Origin: an uncultured Coriobacteriaceae bacterium
GTDB lineage: Bacteria > Actinomycetota > Coriobacteriia > Coriobacteriales > Atopobiaceae
DNA: 64,000 nt
Reading direction: 5' to 3'
Assembly: GCA_902793195.1 (NCBI GenBank)
Contig: CADBCS010000008.1
Coordinates: 1-64,000, forward strand
A model generated the notes under the pieces. That model saw only the letters and a list, made by a program, of their open reading frames with translations, was not told the DNA's origin and made no database searches. The position numbers and the translations under genes are program-made. Shown piece by piece: positions 9,066 to 18,784 of the stretch (position 1 is its first letter; the number at the start of each line of letters is the position of its first letter).

Positions 9066-9820
9066 GCTTCCTCCACTTCTACTATGTTTCCCGCCATACG
9101 CAGCGCGTTTGCGGCATCCTCCATATGATCGGTTATCACCGTCGCGTCCATGAAGTCGGCGAAGGTGATGAGTGAGGTCTTGGTGAACTTGCTCGAGTCG
9201 CACACCACATAGGGGCGCACGGTGTGCTCGAGCGAGATCTGCTTGACTGCCGCCTCCGAGAACTCGGGTGTGGTGAACCCCGATTCCGGCCCGGCGCCGT
9301 TCGTTCCCCAAAAGCCCACGGTAAAATGATAGCGCCGAATGGCATTGACCGTTTCGGCACCCACGAGGACCTCGGTGGCTGGTTTGAGCTCCCCACCAGG
9401 CAGCAACGTGTGGCAACCCTTGGCGAGGAGGCGTTGCGCGTGGGGGAGCGAGTTGGTGAGGTAGGTCGCGTGCGTCTCGGTGAGGGCGTCCACCAGGCAT
9501 GCGGTGGTCGTGCCGCCGTCGATGAAGACGAAGTCATCGGGTTCGATGAGCGTGGCCGCATAGGCACCGATGGCGCGCTTCTCGTCCATGTATAGGGCCT
9601 GGCGTCCGGCGAAGGACTGGTCCAGCATCACGTAGTCGTGGCGGATGCGGGTGGCGCCGCCGTGGACCTTTATGAGCCTGCCCTGCTTGTCGAGCTTGGC
9701 CAAATCGCGTCGTATGGTGGATTCGGAGGTGCCGAGCTCCTCCATGAGCTGCGGTACCGTAACGGTGCCACGCTGGTTAACCATGCTGAGAATGCGTATT
9801 AGACGCTCTTCGGCAATCAA
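9062..9820 (-). CDS. fruR: DeoR-family regulator of the fructose operon
   Basis: 252-residue DeoR-type repressor. An N-terminal winged helix (MEELGTSESTIRRDLAKLDK) is followed by the DeoR sugar-phosphate sensor domain with DGGTTT and the SSKF segment. As first gene of the fruR-fruK-fruA operon it most likely responds to fructose-1-phosphate. I place the start at TTG 9820 because GGGAGG lies five bases upstream; an ATG at 9877 would sit upstream of the probable promoter. Confidence 0.88.
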   Translation of the reverse strand: MIAEERLIRILSMVNQRGTVTVPQLMEELGTSESTIRRDLAKLDKQGRLIKVHGGATRIRHDYVMLDQSFAGRQALYMDEKRAIGAYAATLIEPDDFVFIDGGTTTACLVDALTETHATYLTNSLPHAQRLLAKGCHTLLPGGELKPATEVLVGAETVNAIRRYHFTVGFWGTNGAGPESGFTTPEFSEAAVKQISLEHTVRPYVVCDSSKFTKTSLITFADFMDATVITDHMEDAANALRMAGNIVEVEEA

Positions 9821-9844
9821 GCTTCCCTCCCCTCGCCACTTAAC

Positions 9845-9873
9845 ATTGTAGCAACATAAAGACCCAAAAACTA
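9845..9873 (-). promoter_or_regulatory. Possible fru operon promoter
   Basis: Reading the minus strand, TACAAT (9850-9845) is a good -10 box about 25 bases before the TTG start. The -35 region, TAGTTT at 9873-9868 with a 17-base spacer, is poor, so an activator or a different start is possible. Confidence 0.35.
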
Positions 9874-10018
9874 CCAAAAGCAGTCAGCAGCGTGCAATGA
9901 AGCTCAGCGGCTGCAAATCCAACGCGGGCGGTTTAGACAAGCTTTATCGTACACTCTCTATTAGTTATTTGCGACAACGAACCCGCAAACGGCCCTCTGG
10001 GGCGCAGACCGAACGAGT

Positions 10019-10058
10019 GGCCCCCCTTCGCCTCGTCAGGTGGCGAAGGGGGGGGGCC
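10019..10058 (-). terminator. GC-rich hairpin after ettA
   Basis: GGCCCCCCTTCGCC (10019-10032) pairs with GGCGAAGGGGGGGCC-like sequence (10042-10058). It follows the ettA stop on the minus strand. There is no T tract, so termination is plausible but unproven. The rest of 9874-10114 shows no gene. Confidence 0.55.
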
Positions 10059-10114
10059 AGAACTCACGGACTGTCGGCCCACGGTCTTTGAGTGCCGGCA
10101 GTGGCTTGTTGGCA

Positions 10115-11794
<1,680 letters not shown>

Positions 11795-11979
11795 ATGCCT
11801 CTCCTATGTTCCTTGTCCTGGCAGCTTTGCTCCACCATAGTATCCGACTCGGCACGGGTACGCAGAAAGTACTTGTTGGCTGCAGACGCGACCCGACGGA
11901 CTGCGGGGGACGCTTTTGGAATGTGTTGCGGGACGCGCCCCAGTGCGTGCAATGTAACTACCGGGTTGCCTCACGACGG

Positions 11980-12261
11980 TCAATGCATAAGATCGCTCGT
12001 GTCCTCGTCCTCTTTGAGTGCCGTGCGCAGGCTCAAATAGAGCCGTTCGGGCGTGACGTCCATTGCGGATGCATAGGGAAAGACCTCATGGAAGCGCAGG
12101 CTTCGTTCCCCGGCCTCAATCTTGGAAATCATGGGTTGTGTTACGGATAGTCTACGTGCCAGATCCTTTTGGGTGAGCTCCTGACGTTTCCGGAGCTGTT
12201 TGAGCTGAGCCCCAATCACCCTATCTGCCGAGGTATTCATGAGGGCAATATACATCTGCAT
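11980..12261 (-). CDS. Small XRE-family transcriptional regulator
   Basis: About 93 residues, almost entirely one Cro/CI-type helix-turn-helix: IGAQLKQLRKRQELTQKDLARRLSVTQPMISKIEAGERS, with no sensor domain. Three possible ATG starts (12261, 12255, 12240) all lack a convincing ribosome site; translation may be weak or leaderless. The upstream DNA (12262-12330) is unusually A/T-rich for this genome and probably holds its promoter and operator. Target unknown. Confidence 0.75.
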   Translation of the reverse strand: MQMYIALMNTSADRVIGAQLKQLRKRQELTQKDLARRLSVTQPMISKIEAGERSLRFHEVFPYASAMDVTPERLYLSLRTALKEDEDTSDLMH

Positions 12262-12488
12262 TCAATATATACCAAATACTTATATTTTAGGAATTTGAAG
12301 CTATGAGACTTGAACGCTAATGAATAATTGCAAAATCAAATGAGTTGTTGCCGTCCGTGGCTGTTGCCTTCCGCATCATTCAAGAACGACCGGTGGAAAC
12401 TGCTGGCCACCAAGTATCATGTTGCCTATCGAAGGGAAGGGCGCCCCAAAGCGAGAGGCGCCAAGAGACTGGAACGGCAGGGACCGCC

Positions 12489-12815
12489 ATGGCAAAGCAA
12501 AAGACACGGCGCAGGAACAATCGGCAAGAGAAGACCGAGCGGGAGTTCGTGTCCCAGGTGATCGACAACAAGGACTACCGCAAGCTGGTCATGATGTACT
12601 GCTACGAGTCGGCGCCCGAGCAGGATGGCCTGGAGGGGCTTGCCAAGTGGCTTGGGGTTGGCGCACGAAAAATGGGATTTCGCTTTGATGACGACGTGCT
12701 GACGACAGAGCTCACTGAGCAGGTGAGGGCGCTCGGGGCGTTTAGGCGCACGCGGTTTATGGGGAGTCTCATTGGCACGGCGTCCGCGGCGAAGAAGAAG
12801 GCCAACCGACCGTAG
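12489..12815 (+). CDS. Hypothetical basic protein
   Basis: 108 residues from ATG 12489 (MAKQKTRRRNNRQEK), preceded by a weak AGGGA. An arginine/lysine-rich first 20 residues is followed by a mostly helical region containing YRKLVMMYCYESAPEQDGLEGLAKWLG, and a lysine-rich tail. No recognised domain, signal peptide or membrane segment. It lies 49 bases upstream of the DUF362 gene, so the two may be co-transcribed. A longer in-frame reading from 12345 lacks a ribosome site. I do not recognise the family. Confidence 0.6.
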   Translation: MAKQKTRRRNNRQEKTEREFVSQVIDNKDYRKLVMMYCYESAPEQDGLEGLAKWLGVGARKMGFRFDDDVLTTELTEQVRALGAFRRTRFMGSLIGTASAAKKKANRP

Positions 12816-12864
12816 GGGAGTCGGCTGGCGAAACCATCACCATTGCAAACGGAAGGGGAGGCAG

Positions 12865-13968
12865 ATGGCAACATGCGCGTTCCGTGACACGCGGCCTACG
12901 ACGGCGCGCTCCACCATATGGCAGGTGCATGGCGACGACGCGCGTGCGATGACGTTGCGGCTCCTTGAGGCTTGCGAGGCGATCCGCCTGGTGCCACCGG
13001 GCGGTTCGGTCGCCCTCAAACCCAACCTGGTCCTCGCCGATGTCGCCGAGCATGGCGCCGTGACGCATCCCGGAGTCGTGAGTGGGTGCATTGAGTACTT
13101 TAGGGCACACGATGTCCGGGACATAAGCGTTATCGAGAGCAGCTGGATTGGCGACAACACCATGCGCGCATTGCGGCGTGCGGGCTACGAGGACTTGTGC
13201 AGGCACCACAACGTGCCGTTCTTCGATCTTAAGCGGGATGTGACGCGCTCTGTTGGGACCGCCATCGGGCCCATGGACATCTGCGAGAGGGCGCTCGACG
13301 CGGGGCTGCTCGTGGACCTGCCCGTGCTCAAGGGCCATTGCCAGACCCGCATGACCTGTGCCCTCAAGAACCTCAAGGGCTGCATCCCCGACAGCGAGAA
13401 GCGTCGTTTCCATGCGCTCGGGCTCACCAAGCCCATCGCGGCACTTGGCGCCGCGCTCAAGCCCGGACTCGTTGTGGTCGACAGCATCTGTGGCGACCTG
13501 TGCTTCGAGGAGGGTGGCACACCGGTCCAGACCAACATGATGTTTGCCTGCGAGGACGTGGTGGAGGCGGATGCGTATGGCCGGTCCCTCATGGGGCTGC
13601 GCGTTGGCGACGTTCCCTACATAGAGCTTGCCGAGCGCTACGGTGCCGGGCGTGCGCGCTGGTGCAAGAAGGACGTGGTGAGGCTCAACGAGGCGGTGGA
13701 TTGCGGTGGGTACGTGGGGCCGGGCGCCACAGTGGCACGGCTCACGCGTCGCGTCCATGAGGATCGGGCCTGCTCGGCGTGCTATGCCGCGCTCGTTCGC
13801 GCCCTCTATGCAACGGGTCGTGGCACGACGCAGGACATCTTCATTGGCCAAGGGTGGCAAGGTGCCTCGCCAGACGGCTTGGGCATCGGTAGGTGCTGCA
13901 AGGGTGCCTCGTCCTGCGTCCCCGGTTGTCCTCCCACCGCCGAGGCGATCGCGAACGTGCTGGAGTAG
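12865..13968 (+). CDS. DUF362 domain protein with C-terminal Fe-S-like cysteine motif
   Basis: 367 residues. The body matches DUF362, with VALKPNLV, a central DLPVLKGHCQTRMTCALKNLKG and GLVVVDSICGD. The C-terminus carries C303xxC306 and then GRCCKGASSCVPGCPP (C344, C345, C351, C355), which resembles the last Fe-S ligand segment of small subunits of [NiFe] hydrogenases and related oxidoreductases. A redox role is therefore inferred, but no enzyme activity can be assigned. ATG 12865 has GGAAGGGGAGG upstream. Confidence 0.75.
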   Translation: MATCAFRDTRPTTARSTIWQVHGDDARAMTLRLLEACEAIRLVPPGGSVALKPNLVLADVAEHGAVTHPGVVSGCIEYFRAHDVRDISVIESSWIGDNTMRALRRAGYEDLCRHHNVPFFDLKRDVTRSVGTAIGPMDICERALDAGLLVDLPVLKGHCQTRMTCALKNLKGCIPDSEKRRFHALGLTKPIAALGAALKPGLVVVDSICGDLCFEEGGTPVQTNMMFACEDVVEADAYGRSLMGLRVGDVPYIELAERYGAGRARWCKKDVVRLNEAVDCGGYVGPGATVARLTRRVHEDRACSACYAALVRALYATGRGTTQDIFIGQGWQGASPDGLGIGRCCKGASSCVPGCPPTAEAIANVLE

Positions 13969-14041
13969 CCTGCTCGGTGGCGGCTGCGCAGCGCGGGTCG
14001 CACCATTGCCCGCGATTGATGCCCATCGGTGTTGCTTGCGA

Positions 14042-16492
14042 CTATGCCCGCCTGATCAACCAGGTCTCGGCCGCAGCGGCATCGAGTGGCGGGGAATAAT
14101 AGTAGCCTTGGATGTAGTCAATCTCGAGCTTCTTTGCCAGCTCAATCTGGACCAGGTCCTCCACGCCTTCGGCCACCACGCGCTTGCCAAGACCGTGGAT
14201 AAAGCTCACGAGGGATTCGAGGTAATGTTCGCTGCCCGGCTGCAGGTGGCTGTCGTTCACGGACTTGTCCAGCTTGATGTAGTCCATGGGATAGTCGCTT
14301 ACGGCGCTCAGGGTGGAGTAGCCGGTGCCGTAGTCGTCGAGTGCCAGCTGCATTCCCGTCTCGTGGACCTCCGAGAAGAACTGCTGGGCCCTCTTGCCGT
14401 CGAAGGATCCGCTCTCCGTAACCTCAAGCTTGATGAGATTGGCTGGGATCTGCGCCTCGTCCAGGAGTCCCTTGAGCCAGGCACAGTACTCGGTGTCCTT
14501 GAGCTGGGTGGGCGAGTAGTTGATCGACAGTGACGGGACCTCGAAGCCCGCATCCCTCCAGACACGCATCTGCTCGACCGCCTTCTTGGTCACGATGCGG
14601 TCGACTTGGATGATGAGGCCGACTCCCTCTGCCACGGGGATGAACTCGTTTGGGTAGTAAAGATCGTCCTTGAAGCGGCACAGCGCCTCGAATCCGTGCA
14701 GCTTCCCGGTCGCCAGATCAATCTGGGGCTGGTAGACCACCCTAAAGCTCTCCTCGGCAATCGCACGGTCCAACGAGCTGATCACTTGGCGCTTGCCGTC
14801 GATCTTCTTGCGCATCTGGGGGCTGTAGTATGCGTAGCGACTGCGCCCGCTCGACTCCCTGGCCTCATAGAGGGCCAAGTCGGCATCGGTCATGAGCTCC
14901 TCGAGGGTTTGGTCCCCGTCGCGGACGACAATGCCGGCAGAGCAGGAAATCTCGATTGCCTGGTCGTCGGCTTGAATCGGCTCGTGCGTGAGCCTTATCA
15001 CTTCGTCGAACAGCTCGTGCTCCTGGGAGATGTCACCGTCGAACAGGACCAGGAACTCATCTGCGCCGTAGCGAGCGCACCTGAGCTCGGGCAGGCTGCG
15101 CAGGCGGTCCGCAAGGGTCTTGATGACCATGTCTCCTCTGCCGTATCCGTAGACCTCGTTGATAAAGCGGAAACCGTCGATGTCGATCAGGGCAACGGAA
15201 CCGACGGCACGACTCCCGTGCAGCTGCTTGGCGGCATTGCGATTGGGCAGGTCGGTTAGGGCATCGTGGTAGTGGCGGTAGTAAAGGTCCCTCTCGCTTC
15301 TGCGGGACTTGAGGAACTCCAGCACGAGGAAGATGGTGAGGCAGGCAAAGCCCGCAAGGACGTAGAACAGGGGCTGCAGGATGGCTCCATAGCTCTCCAT
15401 GAGACTCGAGTCTCCCAAGATGATGGAGTTGGCCGGCAGCTGTGAGTTCTTGATGTCAAAACGCTTGAGCTGTTGGTAGTCGAAGACGTACTCCGTGGAG
15501 GACCCGCTGGCCAGATCGATGTCGGCGGGCGTCTTGCCGTTGAGGATGTCGATTGCCATCTGCCCGGCATTGCTGCCAAACTTCGTGAAGTCGAGAAAGC
15601 CGCTGCAGAGGGCTCCGTTGCCCACCCCACCCGTACTCACCCTAAAGACCGGGCGCGGACAGTTGGCGGCCAGCAGTCGGCACACGTCGTCAATCGTGTA
15701 GACCTTGCCGTTCCGGTCCTTGAATGCGTCGAGCTCGAAGACGATGGAGTTGCTCCCGAGCCCCTCCATCCTCTGCAGGAACTCCTCCTCGCTCATCTGT
15801 GAGAGGTTGACGACCTCGAACTTGTGGTTGGGGAACTGGGGCATCATATGCTCGAGGGACACGACGTCCGCCTTGCCGGTCTCGGTGTCGTCCACGATGC
15901 AGACGAAGGTGTCGCACGTTCTGAAGATGTTTGCCGCCGCCTTAAAGACGTCGGTCATGTTGGACTGCTCGGGAATGCCGGTCGCCCATCCCTCGTCGTG
16001 GACCTTGCGGGCGTGGTCGATGTCGTTGATGCCAAGGAAGACGACGGGCACTCCCTCAAAGAGGTCGTCGCGATGCTCCTCTGCAAAGTTGAGCGCTGCG
16101 TCGTCCCCAACAATGAGCACGTCGTAGGCATGCGACTCGAGCTTGTGGCGTAGGAGTTGCTCGAAGAGGGCCTGGGACTCGTCGTCGGCGTTGTTCTTCA
16201 TGTCCATGTACTCGGTGTCGAGCAGGACCTCGGTGCCCTCGAATGCCTGGCTGATGCCATCCCACTGCAGGGGTACGGAGAAGTGCGACTGACTGTAGGA
16301 CGAAAGGAAGAGGACGGAGTGCTGCTGCTCGTCCCGAAGTGACGCTCGCGCCATGGACTTGTCGCTGTCGGCCAGGTTCCTGTACAGTCCATAGAGACGG
16401 CTTACGCCCACGAGCATGAGCGCAACGGAGAAAACGGCTAGAACGCTCAACGCGATTCGAGACACAATGTTCGCTCGCATCGTCTTGTGCAT
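14042..16492 (-). CDS. Membrane GGDEF/EAL protein with periplasmic-binding-like sensor
   Basis: 816 residues. TM segment at about 12-34, then an extracellular region (about 55-345) resembling ABC-type substrate-binding sensors (VLFLSSYSQ, DVLIVGDDAALNFAEE, VPVVFLGIND), a second TM at about 370-395, a GGDEF domain and a C-terminal EAL domain. The diguanylate cyclase motif reads G476-A-D-E-F instead of GGDEF, so the cyclase may be weakened or inactive. The phosphodiesterase looks intact: E602-A-L, LSINYS, KLEVTES, LDDYGTGYS and IKLDKS. Net output is probably c-di-GMP breakdown controlled by an external ligand. ATG 16492 has GGGAGAG upstream. Confidence 0.85.
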   Translation of the reverse strand: MHKTMRANIVSRIALSVLAVFSVALMLVGVSRLYGLYRNLADSDKSMARASLRDEQQHSVLFLSSYSQSHFSVPLQWDGISQAFEGTEVLLDTEYMDMKNNADDESQALFEQLLRHKLESHAYDVLIVGDDAALNFAEEHRDDLFEGVPVVFLGINDIDHARKVHDEGWATGIPEQSNMTDVFKAAANIFRTCDTFVCIVDDTETGKADVVSLEHMMPQFPNHKFEVVNLSQMSEEEFLQRMEGLGSNSIVFELDAFKDRNGKVYTIDDVCRLLAANCPRPVFRVSTGGVGNGALCSGFLDFTKFGSNAGQMAIDILNGKTPADIDLASGSSTEYVFDYQQLKRFDIKNSQLPANSIILGDSSLMESYGAILQPLFYVLAGFACLTIFLVLEFLKSRRSERDLYYRHYHDALTDLPNRNAAKQLHGSRAVGSVALIDIDGFRFINEVYGYGRGDMVIKTLADRLRSLPELRCARYGADEFLVLFDGDISQEHELFDEVIRLTHEPIQADDQAIEISCSAGIVVRDGDQTLEELMTDADLALYEARESSGRSRYAYYSPQMRKKIDGKRQVISSLDRAIAEESFRVVYQPQIDLATGKLHGFEALCRFKDDLYYPNEFIPVAEGVGLIIQVDRIVTKKAVEQMRVWRDAGFEVPSLSINYSPTQLKDTEYCAWLKGLLDEAQIPANLIKLEVTESGSFDGKRAQQFFSEVHETGMQLALDDYGTGYSTLSAVSDYPMDYIKLDKSVNDSHLQPGSEHYLESLVSFIHGLGKRVVAEGVEDLVQIELAKKLEIDYIQGYYYSPPLDAAAAETWLIRRA

Positions 16493-16690
16493 GGACAGCT
16501 CTCCCTATCGTTTTGGTGGACTAATCCCATATTACACGGGTTATGGGGGGCTTTTGCCGCAATACAGCAATAGGTAGAGTTTGCTCGGTGAAATAGCCCC
16601 GTTGCGCGCGAGGGGCACTCGACTCGCATGACGCGCCCGACGTTGGGCCGGGCTGAGCGTTGGCACCGCGCAGCTGCGGTCGCCGGGTGG

Positions 16691-16857
16691 TACCGCGCGC
16701 GATTTGGTGACAAGTTCAGTCGCTACCGCGCGCGATTTCGAGACCCCCGCGGGGCACCGCGCGCGATTTCCGTCCCAAACGGGCCCCTACCGCGCACGAT
16801 TTGGGCCGAGAATTGCGCGCGGTAGGGACTGGTTTTGTCACCAAATCGTGCGCGGTG
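16691..16857. repeat. Iterated 15-bp repeat array, copy A
   Basis: Four direct units of the form YACCGCGCRCGATTT start at 16691, 16724, 16755 and 16788, followed by two inverted units at 16811-16824 and 16843-16857. Start-to-start spacing is 33, 31, 33, 23 and 32 bp. The inverted half mirrors the first direct half, including spacers (GGTGACAA and TTGTCACC). Copy B at 50441-50670 has the same spacing. No gene is seen in 16493-17281. Confidence 0.85.
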
Positions 16858-16875
16858 GGTGCTGTCCGCGTCGCA

Positions 16876-16894
16876 CCCTCGCGGGTTCGACTCC
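16876..16894 (-). repeat. Start of a third, truncated tRNA-3'-end cassette
   Basis: The minus strand reads GGAGTCGAACCCGCGAGGG, the same 19 bases that begin the two complete cassettes at 17065 and 17227. Beyond it a short GGGTGC/GCACCC hairpin follows and then the sequence runs into repeat array A, so the cassette is cut short. Confidence 0.6.
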
Positions 16895-16914
16895 ATGCAT
16901 CACCCCTCGACATG

Positions 16915-17065
16915 AAAAAGGCCCCATAGTTGGGGCCTCGTGTTATCACTGGTGGCTGGGAAGGGAGTCGCCGCCTTGCCTCCGGCAAGGCTCATAGGCC
17001 TCGTCGCTTTGCTCCTCGGCCCGCAATAGGCCACAGGCCTATTGCGCCCTCGCGGGTTCGACTCC
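16915..17065 (-). repeat. tRNA-Phe 3'-end foldback cassette II
   Basis: On the minus strand: GGAGTCG, a 10-bp hairpin (GCAATAGGCC/GGCCTATTGC), a second hairpin, a third hairpin (GCCTTGC/GCAAGGC), then CGACTCC closing the outer 7-bp stem, then CTTCCCAGCCACCA, which is the tRNA-Phe 3' end, and finally a GGCCCCA/TGGGGCC terminator with T5. Nearly the same as cassette I at the ends, but with different inner hairpin sequences that still pair. Confidence 0.65.
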
Positions 17066-17085
17066 GCGTGGCGTCCCTTGCCATG

Positions 17086-17227
17086 AAAAAAGGCCCCATA
17101 GTTGGGGCCTCGTATTATCACTGGTGGCTGGGAAGGGAGTCGCCGCCTTGCCTCCGGCAAGGCTCATGGGGTTCGCCTTCGGCTCACCCCGCGACGCTCC
17201 GCGTCGCGCCCTCGCGGGTTCGACTCC
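17086..17227 (-). repeat. tRNA-Phe 3'-end foldback cassette I
   Basis: Same plan as cassette II: outer stem GGAGTCG/CGACTCC enclosing three hairpins (GCGACGC/GCGTCGC; GGGGT/ACCCC with an inner GCC/GGC; GCCTTGC/GCAAGGC), then the tRNA-Phe 3' tail and a T6 terminator. Conserved pairing despite changed sequence suggests an RNA structure, or repeated capture of an attachment-site fragment. Confidence 0.65.
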
Positions 17228-17247
17228 GTGTGGCGTCCCTCGACATG

Positions 17248-17272
17248 AAAAAGGCCCCATGGTTGGGGCCCC
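17248..17272 (-). terminator. Original terminator of tRNA-Phe
   Basis: Minus strand GGCCCCA (17270-17264) and TGGGGCC (17259-17253) followed by T5. It lies just beyond the tRNA 3'-end copy at 17282-17330, so before integration it would have terminated the tRNA-Phe transcript. Confidence 0.75.
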
Positions 17273-17281
17273 GGAGATTAC

Positions 17282-17330
17282 CTGGTGGCTGGGAAGGGAG
17301 TCGAACCCCTGACACAGGGATTTTCAGTCC
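17282..17330. other. attL: 49-bp copy of the tRNA-Phe 3' portion
   Basis: Identical over 49 bases to 22408-22456. It covers the CCA end, T arm and anticodon loop of tRNA-Phe, then diverges into element sequence at 17331. This is the classic footprint of a tyrosine integrase at a tRNA anticodon-loop attachment site. Confidence 0.93.
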
Positions 17331-17435
17331 TTTAAGCATGCGGAATGCATATTTGTAATCGGTTTGAGCGGAACAAACACGCAGGTAAATACGGCTGTTA
17401 TGGAATCCATCGGAACATGAAAAACCGCGCGGATG

Positions 17436-17475
17436 TATAATTTAGGGTGAACAGCGGGTGAACAATCGGGTGAAC
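17436..17475 (+). promoter_or_regulatory. int promoter -10 and left arm-type repeats
   Basis: TATAAT at 17436-17441 is a strong -10 for the integrase gene. Immediately after it come three direct GGGTGAAC repeats at 17445, 17456 and 17468 (spacing 11 and 12). The same triplet with the same spacing occurs near attR, so these look like integrase arm-type binding sites that could also let integrase repress itself. Confidence 0.6.
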
Positions 17476-17521
17476 ACTTTTCGAGAACCCCCGACCAAGG
17501 AGACGCAGGAAGGAACCCAAA

Positions 17522-18775
17522 ATGGAGTACACGCAAGGTTTCGTGCGACAGCTCACCAACCGAAAAGGACAGCCGTGGCAGGGCGTCGTTAAGGACTCCA
17601 ACGGCAAGCAGCGGACGAAGATTCTAAAGACCTATAAGAACAGACGGGGCAATGCAGTACCCGTCAAAAACGAAGACGATGCAATCGAGGCGTTGGGACA
17701 ATGGCGTAACGAGCTGATAGCCGAGTCCATCCGCGAGGCTGACAGCATCCCACAGGCAAGTACGTTTGTCAGTGACTACACAGACAGCTTCATAGATGAT
17801 TTGGAGCTTGCGGGGAGTGTGGAGGCGAGTACGATTCTCGATTATCGTAAATCTGCAAAGCGCATACGTGAAGCGTTCGCCGATATAAGGCTAAACGAGC
17901 TACGATCCGCGCATATCCAGAAGTGGGAAGGTCAACTAATCAAAAGCGGGTTATCCGCGAGCACCGTGGGAAAAGCACACCGACTCTTAAAGCAGGTTCT
18001 TAAACATGCCGTTGACGTGCGAGACCTTGAATGGAATCCAGCAAGTGCAGTTAAGCCACCCAAACGTAAGGCACCGACGCCTAACTCGCTCAGCGCAGAA
18101 GATGGAGCACGTCTTGCAATGACGCTTTCGAGCATGCAACCAACCTCAATGGTCGTGGGAGCAACAATTAGCCTATTCAGCGGACTGCGAGAGGGTGAGG
18201 CATGTGGACTTCGATGGAGAGCTGTTGATTTCGCTAACAGGCAGCTATATGTCGTGGAGGCAATCGGTGTTGGAAGGGGCGGCACATTCGTAAAGACGCC
18301 GAAATCAGAAAGCAGCCGTCGTAGCGTTCCTATAGAAGGAGCAATGTGGGACATGCTTATTAGACGTCGGCAACAGATGGTCGTGGAGTGTAGGGCGGCT
18401 GGAATGGACACAGAAGCAGCCGAGTTTGAGACCTACTTTTCTGGCCTTTTTGTTTTGGGATATCCAGACGGACGGAATTACAATCCGACGCGCTTATCAC
18501 GCGACTGGGCATCATTTGCATCATCTATAGGTTTGGTTGGCACGCAAGGTCGGCGCATTACTTTTCACGACCTGCGCCATTCCTATGCAACACGTGCAAT
18601 TGCCAAAGGAGCAGATGTTAAGTCGGTCGCATCGAATCTAGGACATGCCAACGAGTTTATGACACTTCACGTGTATGCATCCGCTGACCCCGAAGCACGT
18701 AGACGAGCATCCGCACTGGTTGCCGACGATTACATAGTTACCGAGCACACCACACCATATCTTTTGAATAAATAG
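17522..18775 (+). CDS. int: Tyrosine-type site-specific integrase
   Basis: 417 residues. An N-terminal AP2-like/SAM-like DNA-binding half is followed by the phage integrase catalytic domain. Catalytic residues are complete: R223 (SGLREGEACGLRW), H349 and R352 (HDLRHSYATR), H375 (LGHAN) and the nucleophile Y385 (HVYA). ATG 17522 has GAAGGA upstream. It lies about 190 bp inside attL, as expected for an element that integrates into tRNA-Phe. Its codon use is more A/T-rich than the chromosomal neighbours. Confidence 0.96.
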   Translation: MEYTQGFVRQLTNRKGQPWQGVVKDSNGKQRTKILKTYKNRRGNAVPVKNEDDAIEALGQWRNELIAESIREADSIPQASTFVSDYTDSFIDDLELAGSVEASTILDYRKSAKRIREAFADIRLNELRSAHIQKWEGQLIKSGLSASTVGKAHRLLKQVLKHAVDVRDLEWNPASAVKPPKRKAPTPNSLSAEDGARLAMTLSSMQPTSMVVGATISLFSGLREGEACGLRWRAVDFANRQLYVVEAIGVGRGGTFVKTPKSESSRRSVPIEGAMWDMLIRRRQQMVVECRAAGMDTEAAEFETYFSGLFVLGYPDGRNYNPTRLSRDWASFASSIGLVGTQGRRITFHDLRHSYATRAIAKGADVKSVASNLGHANEFMTLHVYASADPEARRRASALVADDYIVTEHTTPYLLNK

Positions 18776-18784
18776 GGGGAGAAC

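Noticed and set aside
16691..16857. CRISPR-like repeat and spacer array
   Set aside because: Units are only 15 bp, change orientation in the middle, spacers of 8-18 bp are partly similar to each other, and no cas genes are nearby.
16949..17142. Two additional tRNA-Phe genes
   Set aside because: Only the last 21-22 bases match tRNA-Phe; no D arm or anticodon arm is present, so they are 3'-end fragments.
16493..17281. Small protein genes in the repeat region (for example readings at 16704-16997 and 16930-17358)
   Set aside because: They consist of translated repeats and tRNA fragments, lack ribosome sites, and differ between strands without any protein-like pattern.
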